From Lacrimispora sp. 210928-DFI.3.58 (lineage in GTDB: Bacteria > Bacillota > Clostridia > Lachnospirales > Lachnospiraceae): 64,000 nucleotides of DNA. The stretch is taken from the NCBI RefSeq assembly GCF_020554865.1, contig NZ_JAJCIC010000002.1:196284-260283 (forward strand), given 5' to 3'. The stretch's first letter is position 1. The number at the start of each line of letters is the position of its first letter. Below are positions 53,966 to 61,993 of this stretch, piece after piece. The notes beneath the pieces were generated by a model. The model was not told where the DNA came from, did not search any database, and saw only the letters and a program-made list of their open reading frames with translations. A program made the position numbers and the translations under genes.

Positions 53966-54652
53966 CTACCTCTTCCTAAAATTCTGGATGAACAGGATGG
54001 ACAGCAGCATCCTCGCCATATAATAAACAGCCGTTAAGGGCTTTAGGTAGCTCTCTCCCTCCGTGCGCTCATCGATCTTTACCTGTACCTCAGAGATCTT
54101 TGCCCCCTGCTTCAGCAGGAAGGACACCGTATCCGGCTCCGGCCCGTAATTTAAGTTTAAAGCAAACTCTTTGATCATTTTCCTGGAAAACAGCCGCATC
54201 CCGGAGGTGGGATCCGTCAGCCTCGTCCCTGTTGTCACAAAAATGGCAGCGCCGATAAGCCTGCTCCCGATCATCCGTATGGACCAGCCCTTCTTCTCCT
54301 CCACGAACCGGGAGCCGATGACAATATCATATCCTTCATCCATCCGCTCCTTCATAGCGGCAATATACTCCGGCCTGTGCTGCCCGTCCCCGTCAAACTG
54401 GATGGCATAGCTGTAGCCCTTTTCGTAGGCATACCTCATCCCGGCCTGAAAACAGCCCGCCAGCCCCAGATTCACCGGAAGGTCCAAAAGATGGTAGCCT
54501 TTTTCCCTGCAGATGGCAGCCGTCCTGTCCCTGGATCCGTCATTTACCACAATATAATCCAGCTCCTGAAACTCTGACTGCAGGCGGTCAACCACCTTCT
54601 CGATATTCTTTTCTTCATTATAAGCAGGTATCACCAGCAGTACCTTATCCAT
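53966..54652 (-). CDS. DPM1-like family 2 glycosyltransferase without membrane tail
   Basis: 228 residues from ATG 54652 (GAGG seven bases upstream), overlapping the previous stop by 8 bp. KVLLVIPAYNEEKNIEKVVDRL, YIVVNDGSRDRTAAICREKG and the QFDGDGQHRPEYI metal motif identify the polyprenyl-phosphate-sugar synthase group. The protein ends soon after the catalytic domain, so it lacks the GtrB-type C-terminal helices. It may supply the donor for the DUF2142 protein (inference). Confidence 0.88.
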   Translation of the reverse strand: MDKVLLVIPAYNEEKNIEKVVDRLQSEFQELDYIVVNDGSRDRTAAICREKGYHLLDLPVNLGLAGCFQAGMRYAYEKGYSYAIQFDGDGQHRPEYIAAMKERMDEGYDIVIGSRFVEEKKGWSIRMIGSRLIGAAIFVTTGTRLTDPTSGMRLFSRKMIKEFALNLNYGPEPDTVSFLLKQGAKISEVQVKIDERTEGESYLKPLTAVYYMARMLLSILFIQNFRKR

Positions 54653-55556
54653 GACGTTTCCTCTTCCATCCTCCAGTGAGAAGCCATACCTCCCATAAAA
54701 CCAGCCGGAGGTACACCCTTGCAAGGAACATTCCCCAAGGGCCTGTTCCCAGATAATTCTCATAATAGTAAAGCTTACTCTCATGGAGCAGCCTCTGCTT
54801 GCCCGCCATGGCGGATACACTCTTGTCAATGCTCACTGAGTGGGCATGGACATAGGAGGCATCCGTCACCAGCACCTCTGTAAGCCCTCTTGATGCCAGC
54901 TTCTGCCCCAGCACCTTTTCCTCATAATAGAGAAAAATACCCTCGTCAAACAGCTCTCCTGCCTCCTGAGGAGTAAATGAGCCCATCTTCAGCATAAAAA
55001 AAGAACCTGGAAGAGCTCCCACCAGACGGCTGTGCCTGTCCGTGCCCTTGGGAAGACGTCCGGGCGGCGTGATCAGCCAGGGCCGGAATATCCGCCTTGC
55101 CACAGGCTCCGTATCCAGAAGATCCTTCCACAACGGCAGCAGATCCCAATGGGAAAACAGCCGCTTTCCCTCAGGGCTGACCACCAGGGCTGACGCCGCC
55201 CCGCCGTTCTCCTGGAGGGACAGTGCCTGCTTTACCCTGAGAATACAGCGGTCCGTCACATGGATATCCGGATTTGCTATCACAATGTAATCCGGATTTG
55301 TATACTCTATGGCATAGTTGATGCCGGCCTGATTTCCCATACCATAGCCGCCGTTTCTCTCTGTGCGCAGCACGTGGATATGCGGCATGGAAAGCCTGTC
55401 CTCCAGCTCCTTTAAGCGGTCCCAGGAACCATCTGTGGAACAGTTGTCCACCACAATGATATCCTGAAGGGCCCGGCTTTCCTTCAGCTCCGCCACAAGG
55501 CCCTCCGTGGTGGCAGCATCATTATAATTTAAAATAATACAGCTTATATGATCCAT
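54645..55556 (-). CDS. Family 2 glycosyltransferase (rhamnosyltransferase-type)
   Basis: 303 residues. ISCIILNYNDAATTEGLVAEL, VVDNCSTDGSWDRL and NGGYGMGNQAGINYA, then the YIVIANPDIHVT acidic motif, place it with bacterial WbbL-like GT2 enzymes. The C-terminal part ends in a hydrophobic helix near the membrane. Cytoplasmic face. Translationally coupled to the next gene. Confidence 0.88.
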   Translation of the reverse strand: MDHISCIILNYNDAATTEGLVAELKESRALQDIIVVDNCSTDGSWDRLKELEDRLSMPHIHVLRTERNGGYGMGNQAGINYAIEYTNPDYIVIANPDIHVTDRCILRVKQALSLQENGGAASALVVSPEGKRLFSHWDLLPLWKDLLDTEPVARRIFRPWLITPPGRLPKGTDRHSRLVGALPGSFFMLKMGSFTPQEAGELFDEGIFLYYEEKVLGQKLASRGLTEVLVTDASYVHAHSVSIDKSVSAMAGKQRLLHESKLYYYENYLGTGPWGMFLARVYLRLVLWEVWLLTGGWKRKRHG

Positions 55557-55581
55557 TCTCTTTTATCTTCTCTGCTGTCCC

Positions 55582-56586
55582 CTATTTCTTTGTTTTCCTC
55601 CGGCTGTCGATGACCTTCATCCCCAGCCGCCTGCTTATAGCAAGCCGCAGAGCCGGACACACTCTTGTCATCTGATTAAAGCCCCACCACACCTGCATAT
55701 ACAGAAATCTTCCCTTCTGGGGCTTTGTCCCCTTCCAGGGAGTGTGGGACAGATACCACCAATACAGCTTCCTGTAATGATTGTGGTTTCCTGCGATCCA
55801 CGGCCGTTCATCCCCCAGATAATGGAGGATCACCGGTGAGGCCTTTGCTTCCCGGAAAGCATTCCTTCCCACCTCTCCGTAGGCTTTGCAGAGCTTCCTT
55901 AAGGTGGGATACCGGAAATACCTGTAATTTGTAAAGAAATTGTACTTTGGGGGAAGGGAACGGATGCGGCCTCTCAGCGTCCCGTTTATGGTATCCTGGT
56001 CACAGGCAAATAACCGCCCGTCATGGCTCTGGTAAAAATCCAGAAGCTTCCCCAAGACCTTTTCCCTGCGCCAGCCCTCCAGATCCATAAGGATGACCCC
56101 GGAATTAAAATAGGCCTCATCCCTGCAAAAGCCAATAGCCTCCTTCATCTCCTGATAGACCGTGGGCTCCATCACCATGCCTGCCAGATCCCTTCCCAGT
56201 TCATACTCCCAAAGGCCTGCAATGCTCCCGCATACAATGGTATCGCAGTCCAGATACAGGGCCCGCTTCACTGTCTTTGGCAGCACGTCCGGGGAAAAAA
56301 GCCGGCCCATGGCACTGATGTCAAAGCCCCTGGTATCCACCTCATAGGGGAAACGCTGAAACAGGTCTCCCAGCTCCACTACGTAAAGAGGACGGCCAAA
56401 GCCCTCTGCGATTGCTTTTAAGCGCCCCTGATACTCCCTGCACATCCCTACAGAGAGAATGTAAATGTCCATCTGAGGCAGCTGGCGGTTGTGATCTAAG
56501 AGCGAATAGAGGGATGCCCCCAAATGGCCTGCATAACCGTCATTGGACGCATATATAATATTTACAGGATTTCTCTCCCTATCCAT
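55582..56586 (-). CDS. Family 8 glycosyltransferase
   Basis: 334 residues from ATG 56586, which has GAGG six bases upstream and brings NIIYASNDGYAGHLGASLYSLL close to the N terminus; ATG 56598 is an alternative. The YLDCDTIV metal motif (DCD near 113-115) and the FNSGVILMDLEGWR segment are diagnostic of GT8 retaining galactosyl-/glucosyltransferases such as those in LPS synthesis. First gene of the leftward unit, with a promoter directly upstream. Confidence 0.93.
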   Translation of the reverse strand: MDRERNPVNIIYASNDGYAGHLGASLYSLLDHNRQLPQMDIYILSVGMCREYQGRLKAIAEGFGRPLYVVELGDLFQRFPYEVDTRGFDISAMGRLFSPDVLPKTVKRALYLDCDTIVCGSIAGLWEYELGRDLAGMVMEPTVYQEMKEAIGFCRDEAYFNSGVILMDLEGWRREKVLGKLLDFYQSHDGRLFACDQDTINGTLRGRIRSLPPKYNFFTNYRYFRYPTLRKLCKAYGEVGRNAFREAKASPVILHYLGDERPWIAGNHNHYRKLYWWYLSHTPWKGTKPQKGRFLYMQVWWGFNQMTRVCPALRLAISRRLGMKVIDSRRKTKK

Positions 56587-56628
56587 TATATTCCTCATTT
56601 CTTACAGCCTCTGGTCATTTTATTTACG

Positions 56629-56657
56629 ATTTTACAATAAGACCGAAAAAAAGTAAA
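56629..56657 (-). promoter_or_regulatory. Promoter of the leftward GT8-led polysaccharide operon
   Basis: On the minus strand, -35 TTTACT (56652-56657), 17-bp spacer and -10 TAAAAT (56629-56634), about 40 bp before the GT8 start. Confidence 0.6.
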
Positions 56658-56730
56658 TCATATATGGTATTTTTCCCATAAATATGCTAAATTAGGAATT
56701 GCATTGATTTTAGTTCTAGGAGGTTTTACC

Positions 56731-58215
56731 ATGCGTAAATCATTTCAGCATACAGCAATTGCTGCCCTCGCTGCTATTCTTGTTGCTGGACAGGCCATGA
56801 CGGCATTTGCCGCCCAGGATGATTCCAACTACGGACCTGCTTTTGCAAACAAAACACCCACTGTAGAGCAGGAAGGACCTGGCGGACCTGGAGCAGCCGC
56901 AGAAGCTCTTCAGCCGGCAGATACCTCTGTCGGTAATGTCCAGGTATCCGGTGAAGGAACAGCAGACGGCGGAACGGCTCAGACGGCCGAGGGCGTTGAT
57001 GTCCTGCAGGAGATCGTTGATAACGGAGGCCAGGCAGAAGGTACCCAGGTTCCTGCCAATCTCGCCTATCTCCAGTTCCAGCTCCTGCGTCCGGATCTGA
57101 CCTGGACGGACCCCATTGTGGATGACACCACTGTTTATCCCGGTGAAGGCGGCTTCCTGTCCATGTCCATTTATGCCAACAACCTGCCCGGCGATGTGCT
57201 TTACCGCACCTATGCCAGCTCCCGCGGATGGAGCAACTGGGCCATGAACGGAGGACACACAGAGTGGCTGATCGATGCCCCTGTAGAAGCAGTCCAGATC
57301 CGTTTAAACGGCGTGTTCGGCAACCAGTTCGATATCTACTATACAACGACACTTTCCGACGGAACACAGCTTAGCTGGTCCAGAAATGGCGGCACCAACG
57401 GAACCATGGCGACTGGCAAGATCGTCACCGGCCTCCGTCTTTCCATGTGGGGCAAGAATGTTGCCGGAGCTTCCTATGATCTAAGCCGTCCGGTGGATGC
57501 GGCTGCTCCTGACGGCATCCAGTTCGTAAACGGAGTTCCCGTGTACAGCAACGGAACAGGGGAAGGCTTTACCGGCTGGGCCTGGAATGACAGGGACCGC
57601 TACTACTTTATCAACAATGCAGCGGCTGTTGGCTGGCACTACATAGATGGCTACAAATATTTCTTTGAGGCAGACGGAAGACTGGTAACAGACTTAGAGC
57701 CTTACCTTGCTTCCCCTGGTCCCTTCCTGATCAAGATCAATAAGCAGATGAACTGCACTACGGTCTATATCCAGGACGGAGAGAACGGCTTCATCGTTCC
57801 TTATAAGACCTTCCTGTGCTCTACGGGAGACGATACGCCTCTCGGCAACCACAAGACACCTGAGAAGTACCGCTGGAGGCTGATGGTAACAGATGAGTAT
57901 TGCCAGTACCTGACACGTCTGGGCGCTGGGCTTCCTATCCTTCTGCACTCCGTTATCTACGAGCGCCAGGATCCATACACCCTGTTCCCTCATACCTACA
58001 ACTATCTGGGAGCCAACAAGTCCCACGGCTGCATCCGTTACACCACAGCGGACGCCAAATGGATCTACGACAACTGCGCTCTGGGCACCACCGTCAATGT
58101 GTACGAGTCACCGATCCCCGGACCATTTGACCGTCCGGCGCTCCAGGTTATGATCCCTGATACCCAGAACTGGGATCCTACGGATCCGAATCTTCCGGAA
58201 AATCAGCCGCAGTAG
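56731..58215 (+). CDS. L,D-transpeptidase with ChW-type and wall-binding repeats
   Basis: 494 residues from ATG 56731 (AGGAGG eight bases upstream). A signal peptide (cleavage near AFA, residue 27) is followed by a low-complexity Gly/Ala region (about 45-105). Next is a Trp-rich region (about 110-245) with LYRTYASSRGWSNWAMNGG and AVQIRLNGVFGNQFDIYY, matching clostridial hydrophobic (ChW) repeats. One choline-binding-type repeat follows (GWHYIDGYKYFFEADGR, 301-317). The C-terminal YkuD domain has the catalytic SHGCIR (431-436, Cys434). It would cross-link or remodel peptidoglycan at the surface and may help anchor the glycan made by its neighbours (inference). Confidence 0.9.
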   Translation: MRKSFQHTAIAALAAILVAGQAMTAFAAQDDSNYGPAFANKTPTVEQEGPGGPGAAAEALQPADTSVGNVQVSGEGTADGGTAQTAEGVDVLQEIVDNGGQAEGTQVPANLAYLQFQLLRPDLTWTDPIVDDTTVYPGEGGFLSMSIYANNLPGDVLYRTYASSRGWSNWAMNGGHTEWLIDAPVEAVQIRLNGVFGNQFDIYYTTTLSDGTQLSWSRNGGTNGTMATGKIVTGLRLSMWGKNVAGASYDLSRPVDAAAPDGIQFVNGVPVYSNGTGEGFTGWAWNDRDRYYFINNAAAVGWHYIDGYKYFFEADGRLVTDLEPYLASPGPFLIKINKQMNCTTVYIQDGENGFIVPYKTFLCSTGDDTPLGNHKTPEKYRWRLMVTDEYCQYLTRLGAGLPILLHSVIYERQDPYTLFPHTYNYLGANKSHGCIRYTTADAKWIYDNCALGTTVNVYESPIPGPFDRPALQVMIPDTQNWDPTDPNLPENQPQ

Positions 58216-58235
58216 CATGAAACTCTGCAGGCTTC

Positions 58236-58273
58236 AAGGCCCAGGCTTCCTTTAACGGGATTGCCTGGGCCTT
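58236..58273. terminator. Bidirectional terminator between convergent genes
   Basis: AAGGCCCAGGC (58236-58246) pairs perfectly with GCCTGGGCCTT (58263-58273) between the L,D-transpeptidase gene and the oppositely oriented LicD gene. Confidence 0.75.
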
Positions 58274-58277
58274 GCTG

Positions 58278-59156
58278 TCAAAAACTCAGATAATCTTTAT
58301 ATGCCACATCCGGCTCCAATACCAAACTGCCGTGGAGAGTCGGGGCCTTTGCCGGCTTCATGTAGTCGCCGTACTCCGCTTTCAGCCTTCCGTCATACCC
58401 CACCGGCACAGGTATCATTCTGTTCTCAAAGGGCATGTAGACTGTCCCGGAAAACCATTCCCGTTTCCATGTATTCTTTTCCAGATGGCGGATGAACACC
58501 GTATCGCATACATAGGTAGTCTTCCTGCCCAGATACAGGGTACACAGACCCTCGTATACGGAATAGGCCTTTTTCATAGGAATGTGCAGAAGCCTTCCCA
58601 AACCGTTCAGCGCTTTCCCCGCCGCGGTGGCATTTTCATAGTAATCAAATCTGTACCAGATATAAAGGAGCATCCAGAGCATCTTTACAAAGAAAGCCCA
58701 CAGCCTGGCAGAACGCCTCCCCTCCGGCATCCCATCCAATGGGAAGATGTCAATAAAGATACCGCAGTTATATCCTGCCTTTCTATCCTCCTCATTGCAG
58801 CCCGTTGTCCGGCTGTTGCGCAGCTGGGCATGGCCCCTCAGATAGTTTTCCTCAGTGTATGCCGTTTGGAGCACCAGGGGACTTTGAAGCTCCTTCCCAG
58901 CTACCTGCACAAAGACCTCATAGTCCTCCCTGAGCATCGCCAGGTCAATATCATCATCCCAGGGAATGTACCCTTTATGGCGCACTGCACCGATCAGTGT
59001 CCCGCTGTCTGCAAAATACTTCAGGCCATATTTCCTGCAGATGCGCTCCACCTCATCCAGCATCTCCAGCTGAACTGCCCATACCTGTTTCATTTTCCGC
59101 GTTACCTTGTAGCCGCAGCGGATCTCTTCTTCATAAAACTGTTCTTCTTCCATCAT
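58278..59156 (-). CDS. LicD family phosphotransferase, copy 2
   Basis: 292 residues. The LicD core is LKYFADSGTLIGAVRHKGYI followed by PWDDDIDLAM, with acids at 67-69. The C-terminal half, including IFIDIFPLDGMP and PFENRMIPVP, matches full-length LicD. It differs enough from copy 1 (22371-23216) that they probably act on different acceptors. A phospho-amino-alcohol or phosphocholine donor made by the fusion at 61994-63814 would suit it. AGGA six bases before the start. Confidence 0.9.
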   Translation of the reverse strand: MMEEEQFYEEEIRCGYKVTRKMKQVWAVQLEMLDEVERICRKYGLKYFADSGTLIGAVRHKGYIPWDDDIDLAMLREDYEVFVQVAGKELQSPLVLQTAYTEENYLRGHAQLRNSRTTGCNEEDRKAGYNCGIFIDIFPLDGMPEGRRSARLWAFFVKMLWMLLYIWYRFDYYENATAAGKALNGLGRLLHIPMKKAYSVYEGLCTLYLGRKTTYVCDTVFIRHLEKNTWKREWFSGTVYMPFENRMIPVPVGYDGRLKAEYGDYMKPAKAPTLHGSLVLEPDVAYKDYLSF

Positions 59157-59280
59157 CTGTTTTCCTGTCTATCCTCCGGATCCTGCCCTTATTTGTTTTC
59201 CAGTATAGTTCCCCAAAAAACCTTCTACATTCTGTTTTCTATGCTGTTTCTTCTGCTTCTGTCTCTAAAGAGCGGCCTCC

Positions 59281-60732
59281 CTACTGCTTCCAGAACCGCC
59301 CAAGCACCTGCCTCCCCTGGCCCAGCAAAAATTCATCCCTGAACGCACAGAGCAGTACAAAATAGCAGGCAGCTCCCGCTCCTATCTGGAAAAATGTCAC
59401 AGCCGGGCCGATCCACAATGCCCTGCCTAAGGCCGCCACCACTGCCAGCATCACGCCTGCTGCCAGAAGCCGCTTCCAGCCCATTTTCAAAAACATGGAA
59501 GGCTTTATAAAGTCCCGGCACAGCCACAGGTACATGCCGGTGATGAATAGCTCCGCCGCCACGGAGGCCCCGGCTGCTCCCGCCGCCCCAAAATGAGGTA
59601 TCAGGGCCAAATTCAGCACAAAATTCACACAGGCACCGGCCACGATCACCTTGCCGCTTTTTGCCCTCTGACCGCTGGGCGTCAGTATGAGACTTCCCAT
59701 GCAGTCACTTAAGCCCACGATCAGCACCAGAGGGCAGCATACATACATAAGTCCAGCTACAGGCTCATAGCCCTCACCCAAAAACCAGGGCACAAACCCG
59801 GCTGCGATCCCTGCCAGGCCAGCCATAATGGGAATCCCCAAAAGCAGCACAAAATCCAGGGACTCCTCCACCTTTCTGTGGATCTCCTCCCTTCGCTCCT
59901 CACCGAACAGATAGGACATTCTGGCGGACATGACCGCATTAAAGGACATGATCAGTATCTTTGCCATATTGACAAAGCCTGTGGCATACTCATAATATCC
60001 GTTTTCTGACTTATCACTGCCCGTAAACCAGCCCAGCATTGTCTTATCCAGGATCGTGTACACGGATGTGGCGATCGTCGGGATAAAGTACACGATGGTC
60101 TCTTTCAGATGGCGTCTGACACATAAGCCTTTCCAATCCACCTTTACGAGAAAATATTTTAAATATCCCCACATGGACAGATTGCCAAACAGCCCTGTCG
60201 CTGCTATGAGGGCCACATAGAGCAGCAGGTCATCCCTGGTTTTTATAAAAACAAACAGCATGACAATTCCTGCCAGCTTAATGAGTATATTGCGCACAAC
60301 GATCAGGCTGTAACGTTCCAGCCCTCCGAAAAACCAGGAGATATCAAAGGCCACAGCCAACAGGGTCATTGTCAGCACTCCGTAAAAAGGAGTATATACC
60401 CTTGAAAAACCGATCACAAACATCCACACCATCAGGCAGAGCGCCGTAGTGGAGGCGCATAAAAGCTCGATCTCCCAGAAGATCCGGCTCCGCTCCTCCT
60501 TGTTATCCCTGTGCCGGGCGATCTCCCTCTGTCCATAGGAGGCTGTCCCCAGCGCCGCCAGGATGGCAAAATACTGCACCACTGAGTTCGTATAGCTCTG
60601 TACTCCCGTGCCGTCCGGCCCCAGAACTCTCGATATATAGGGCGTGGTAATAAAGGGTGTCAGCAGCGTCATCACCTGATAGATCAGATTATAGGTGTAA
60701 TTTTTCCGGATACTGGGTGGCTCCAGCTCCAT
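59281..60732 (-). CDS. Wzx-like polysaccharide flippase, copy 2
   Basis: 483 residues from ATG 60732 (AGGAGG 12 bases upstream); ATG 60759 has no site. About 14 helices of the MOP superfamily. The NYTYNLIYQVMTLLTPFITTPYISRVLG opening and GTGVQSYTNSVVQYFAILAALG are hallmarks of RfbX/Wzx-type flippases. DISWFFGGLERYS and SMWGYLKYFLVKV are further family segments. It would flip undecaprenyl-linked units. Second flippase in the locus and unlike copy 1 in sequence. Confidence 0.92.
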   Translation of the reverse strand: MELEPPSIRKNYTYNLIYQVMTLLTPFITTPYISRVLGPDGTGVQSYTNSVVQYFAILAALGTASYGQREIARHRDNKEERSRIFWEIELLCASTTALCLMVWMFVIGFSRVYTPFYGVLTMTLLAVAFDISWFFGGLERYSLIVVRNILIKLAGIVMLFVFIKTRDDLLLYVALIAATGLFGNLSMWGYLKYFLVKVDWKGLCVRRHLKETIVYFIPTIATSVYTILDKTMLGWFTGSDKSENGYYEYATGFVNMAKILIMSFNAVMSARMSYLFGEERREEIHRKVEESLDFVLLLGIPIMAGLAGIAAGFVPWFLGEGYEPVAGLMYVCCPLVLIVGLSDCMGSLILTPSGQRAKSGKVIVAGACVNFVLNLALIPHFGAAGAAGASVAAELFITGMYLWLCRDFIKPSMFLKMGWKRLLAAGVMLAVVAALGRALWIGPAVTFFQIGAGAACYFVLLCAFRDEFLLGQGRQVLGRFWKQ

Positions 60733-60938
60733 TTCTCCCTGTTTCCTCCTAAAGAACATGCTTTACAGACCGTCCAATCATCATTTTAATACTGCCAATT
60801 CTAACACATCCGCCAATCCTTCGCAATCTTGAGTTTGTAAGTTTATGCCTTGCATTCCTCTGCTGTGTATGCTAACATGTAAAATCCCAATTAAAAAGCA
60901 GGGAGATCGCATCATTGCTGCAAGAAAGCAAAAACCTA

Positions 60939-60967
60939 TTGCTTTCATCCCATTTAACGATTATAAT
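60939..60967 (+). promoter_or_regulatory. Promoter of the rightward GT2-fusion unit
   Basis: -35 TTGCTT (60939-60944), 17-bp spacer and consensus -10 TATAAT (60962-60967), about 50 bp before the TTG start at 61017. Confidence 0.65.
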
Positions 60968-61016
60968 TTTTCTTATCCTAATCATCCGAAGGAAGAATAC
61001 GGAGGGAGGCAACCAT

Positions 61017-61982
61017 TTGAAATTCGGCGTCATTATCGTAACCTACAACCGCAGAGAGCTGCTCAGAGAATGCCTGGAATGCGTCCTGTCCCAGACTCTT
61101 CCCTTTGAGGAGATCTATGTGGTGGACAACCACAGCACGGACGGCACAGCGGAATACCTGGATGGACTGGAAGAGCGTTTAAAGGGCAGTGAGCCTCCCC
61201 TTTTACACATATTCCATCTGGATGAAAACATCGGCGGGGCCGGAGGCTTTTCCTATGGTATGGAAAGGCTTTCCAGGGGCAGCTGTGACTGGGTCCTCAT
61301 CATTGACGATGATGCCATGATCTCCAAAACTTATATGGAAGAGCTGGCACGGGCAATCCGGGAGACTGACTATCTCGCCTACTCCGGCACGGTCGTCACC
61401 GAAGGAGCCATAGACATCAGCCACAGACGCAGGATCAAGAATCCCTGCCTTATGACATATGCCCCGGTGGAGGCCTCTGCCTACAGCGCAGGCTCCTTTG
61501 AATACGATATCAGCACCTTCTGCGGACTGCTCCTGCGCACCTCCCTGATACGCGATATCGGCCTTCCCAAAACAGAATATTTCATCTGGTTTGACGATAC
61601 GGAATACTGCCTGCGCTTCCGCAAACAGTCGAGAATCTTAAATGTGAACCGGGCAGTGCTGAACCACAAGACAGCCGCCCCTGGGACAGGACCTGTCATC
61701 AGCTGGAAGCATTTTTATGGCTTCCGCAATTCCATTGACATCGGAAAGGCCTACTCTTCCTGCCCGCCTCTTTATATGGCCTATATACTGGCAAACCACA
61801 GTGCCCACATCCTCATTGACTCCCTGCTCCTCCTGTCAGGCAGACGGAAAAAGGACTCCGGCCCATCAAACGCAGATCGGCGCTACCGTATACGTATCTA
61901 CTGTGATGTACTGAAGGACATGGGCAAAAGGCCCTCCGGCCGGGACAGCCGCTATCTTCCCGGCAGCGGACCAAACAAATAA
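61017..61982 (+). CDS. Family 2 glycosyltransferase (galactofuranosyl/rhamnosyl-type)
   Basis: 321 residues from TTG 61017, which has GGAGG exactly seven bases upstream and puts KFGVIIVTYNRRELLRECLE right at the N terminus; the ATG at 60915 would add 34 residues translated from promoter sequence. Other motifs are YVVDNHSTDGTAEYL, LDENIGGAGGFSYG and the LIIDDDAMIS metal motif; WFDDTEYCLRFR is the base region. The pattern resembles GlfT-like galactofuranosyltransferases. Followed 11 bp later by the NTase-aminotransferase gene, so co-transcribed. Confidence 0.88.
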   Translation: MKFGVIIVTYNRRELLRECLECVLSQTLPFEEIYVVDNHSTDGTAEYLDGLEERLKGSEPPLLHIFHLDENIGGAGGFSYGMERLSRGSCDWVLIIDDDAMISKTYMEELARAIRETDYLAYSGTVVTEGAIDISHRRRIKNPCLMTYAPVEASAYSAGSFEYDISTFCGLLLRTSLIRDIGLPKTEYFIWFDDTEYCLRFRKQSRILNVNRAVLNHKTAAPGTGPVISWKHFYGFRNSIDIGKAYSSCPPLYMAYILANHSAHILIDSLLLLSGRRKKDSGPSNADRRYRIRIYCDVLKDMGKRPSGRDSRYLPGSGPNK

Positions 61983-61993
61983 AAAAGGAGACT

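Noticed and set aside
56641..56730. Promoter for the L,D-transpeptidase gene
   Set aside because: TATGCTAAAT looks like a -10, but no acceptable -35 lies at 16-18 bp, so I did not list it.
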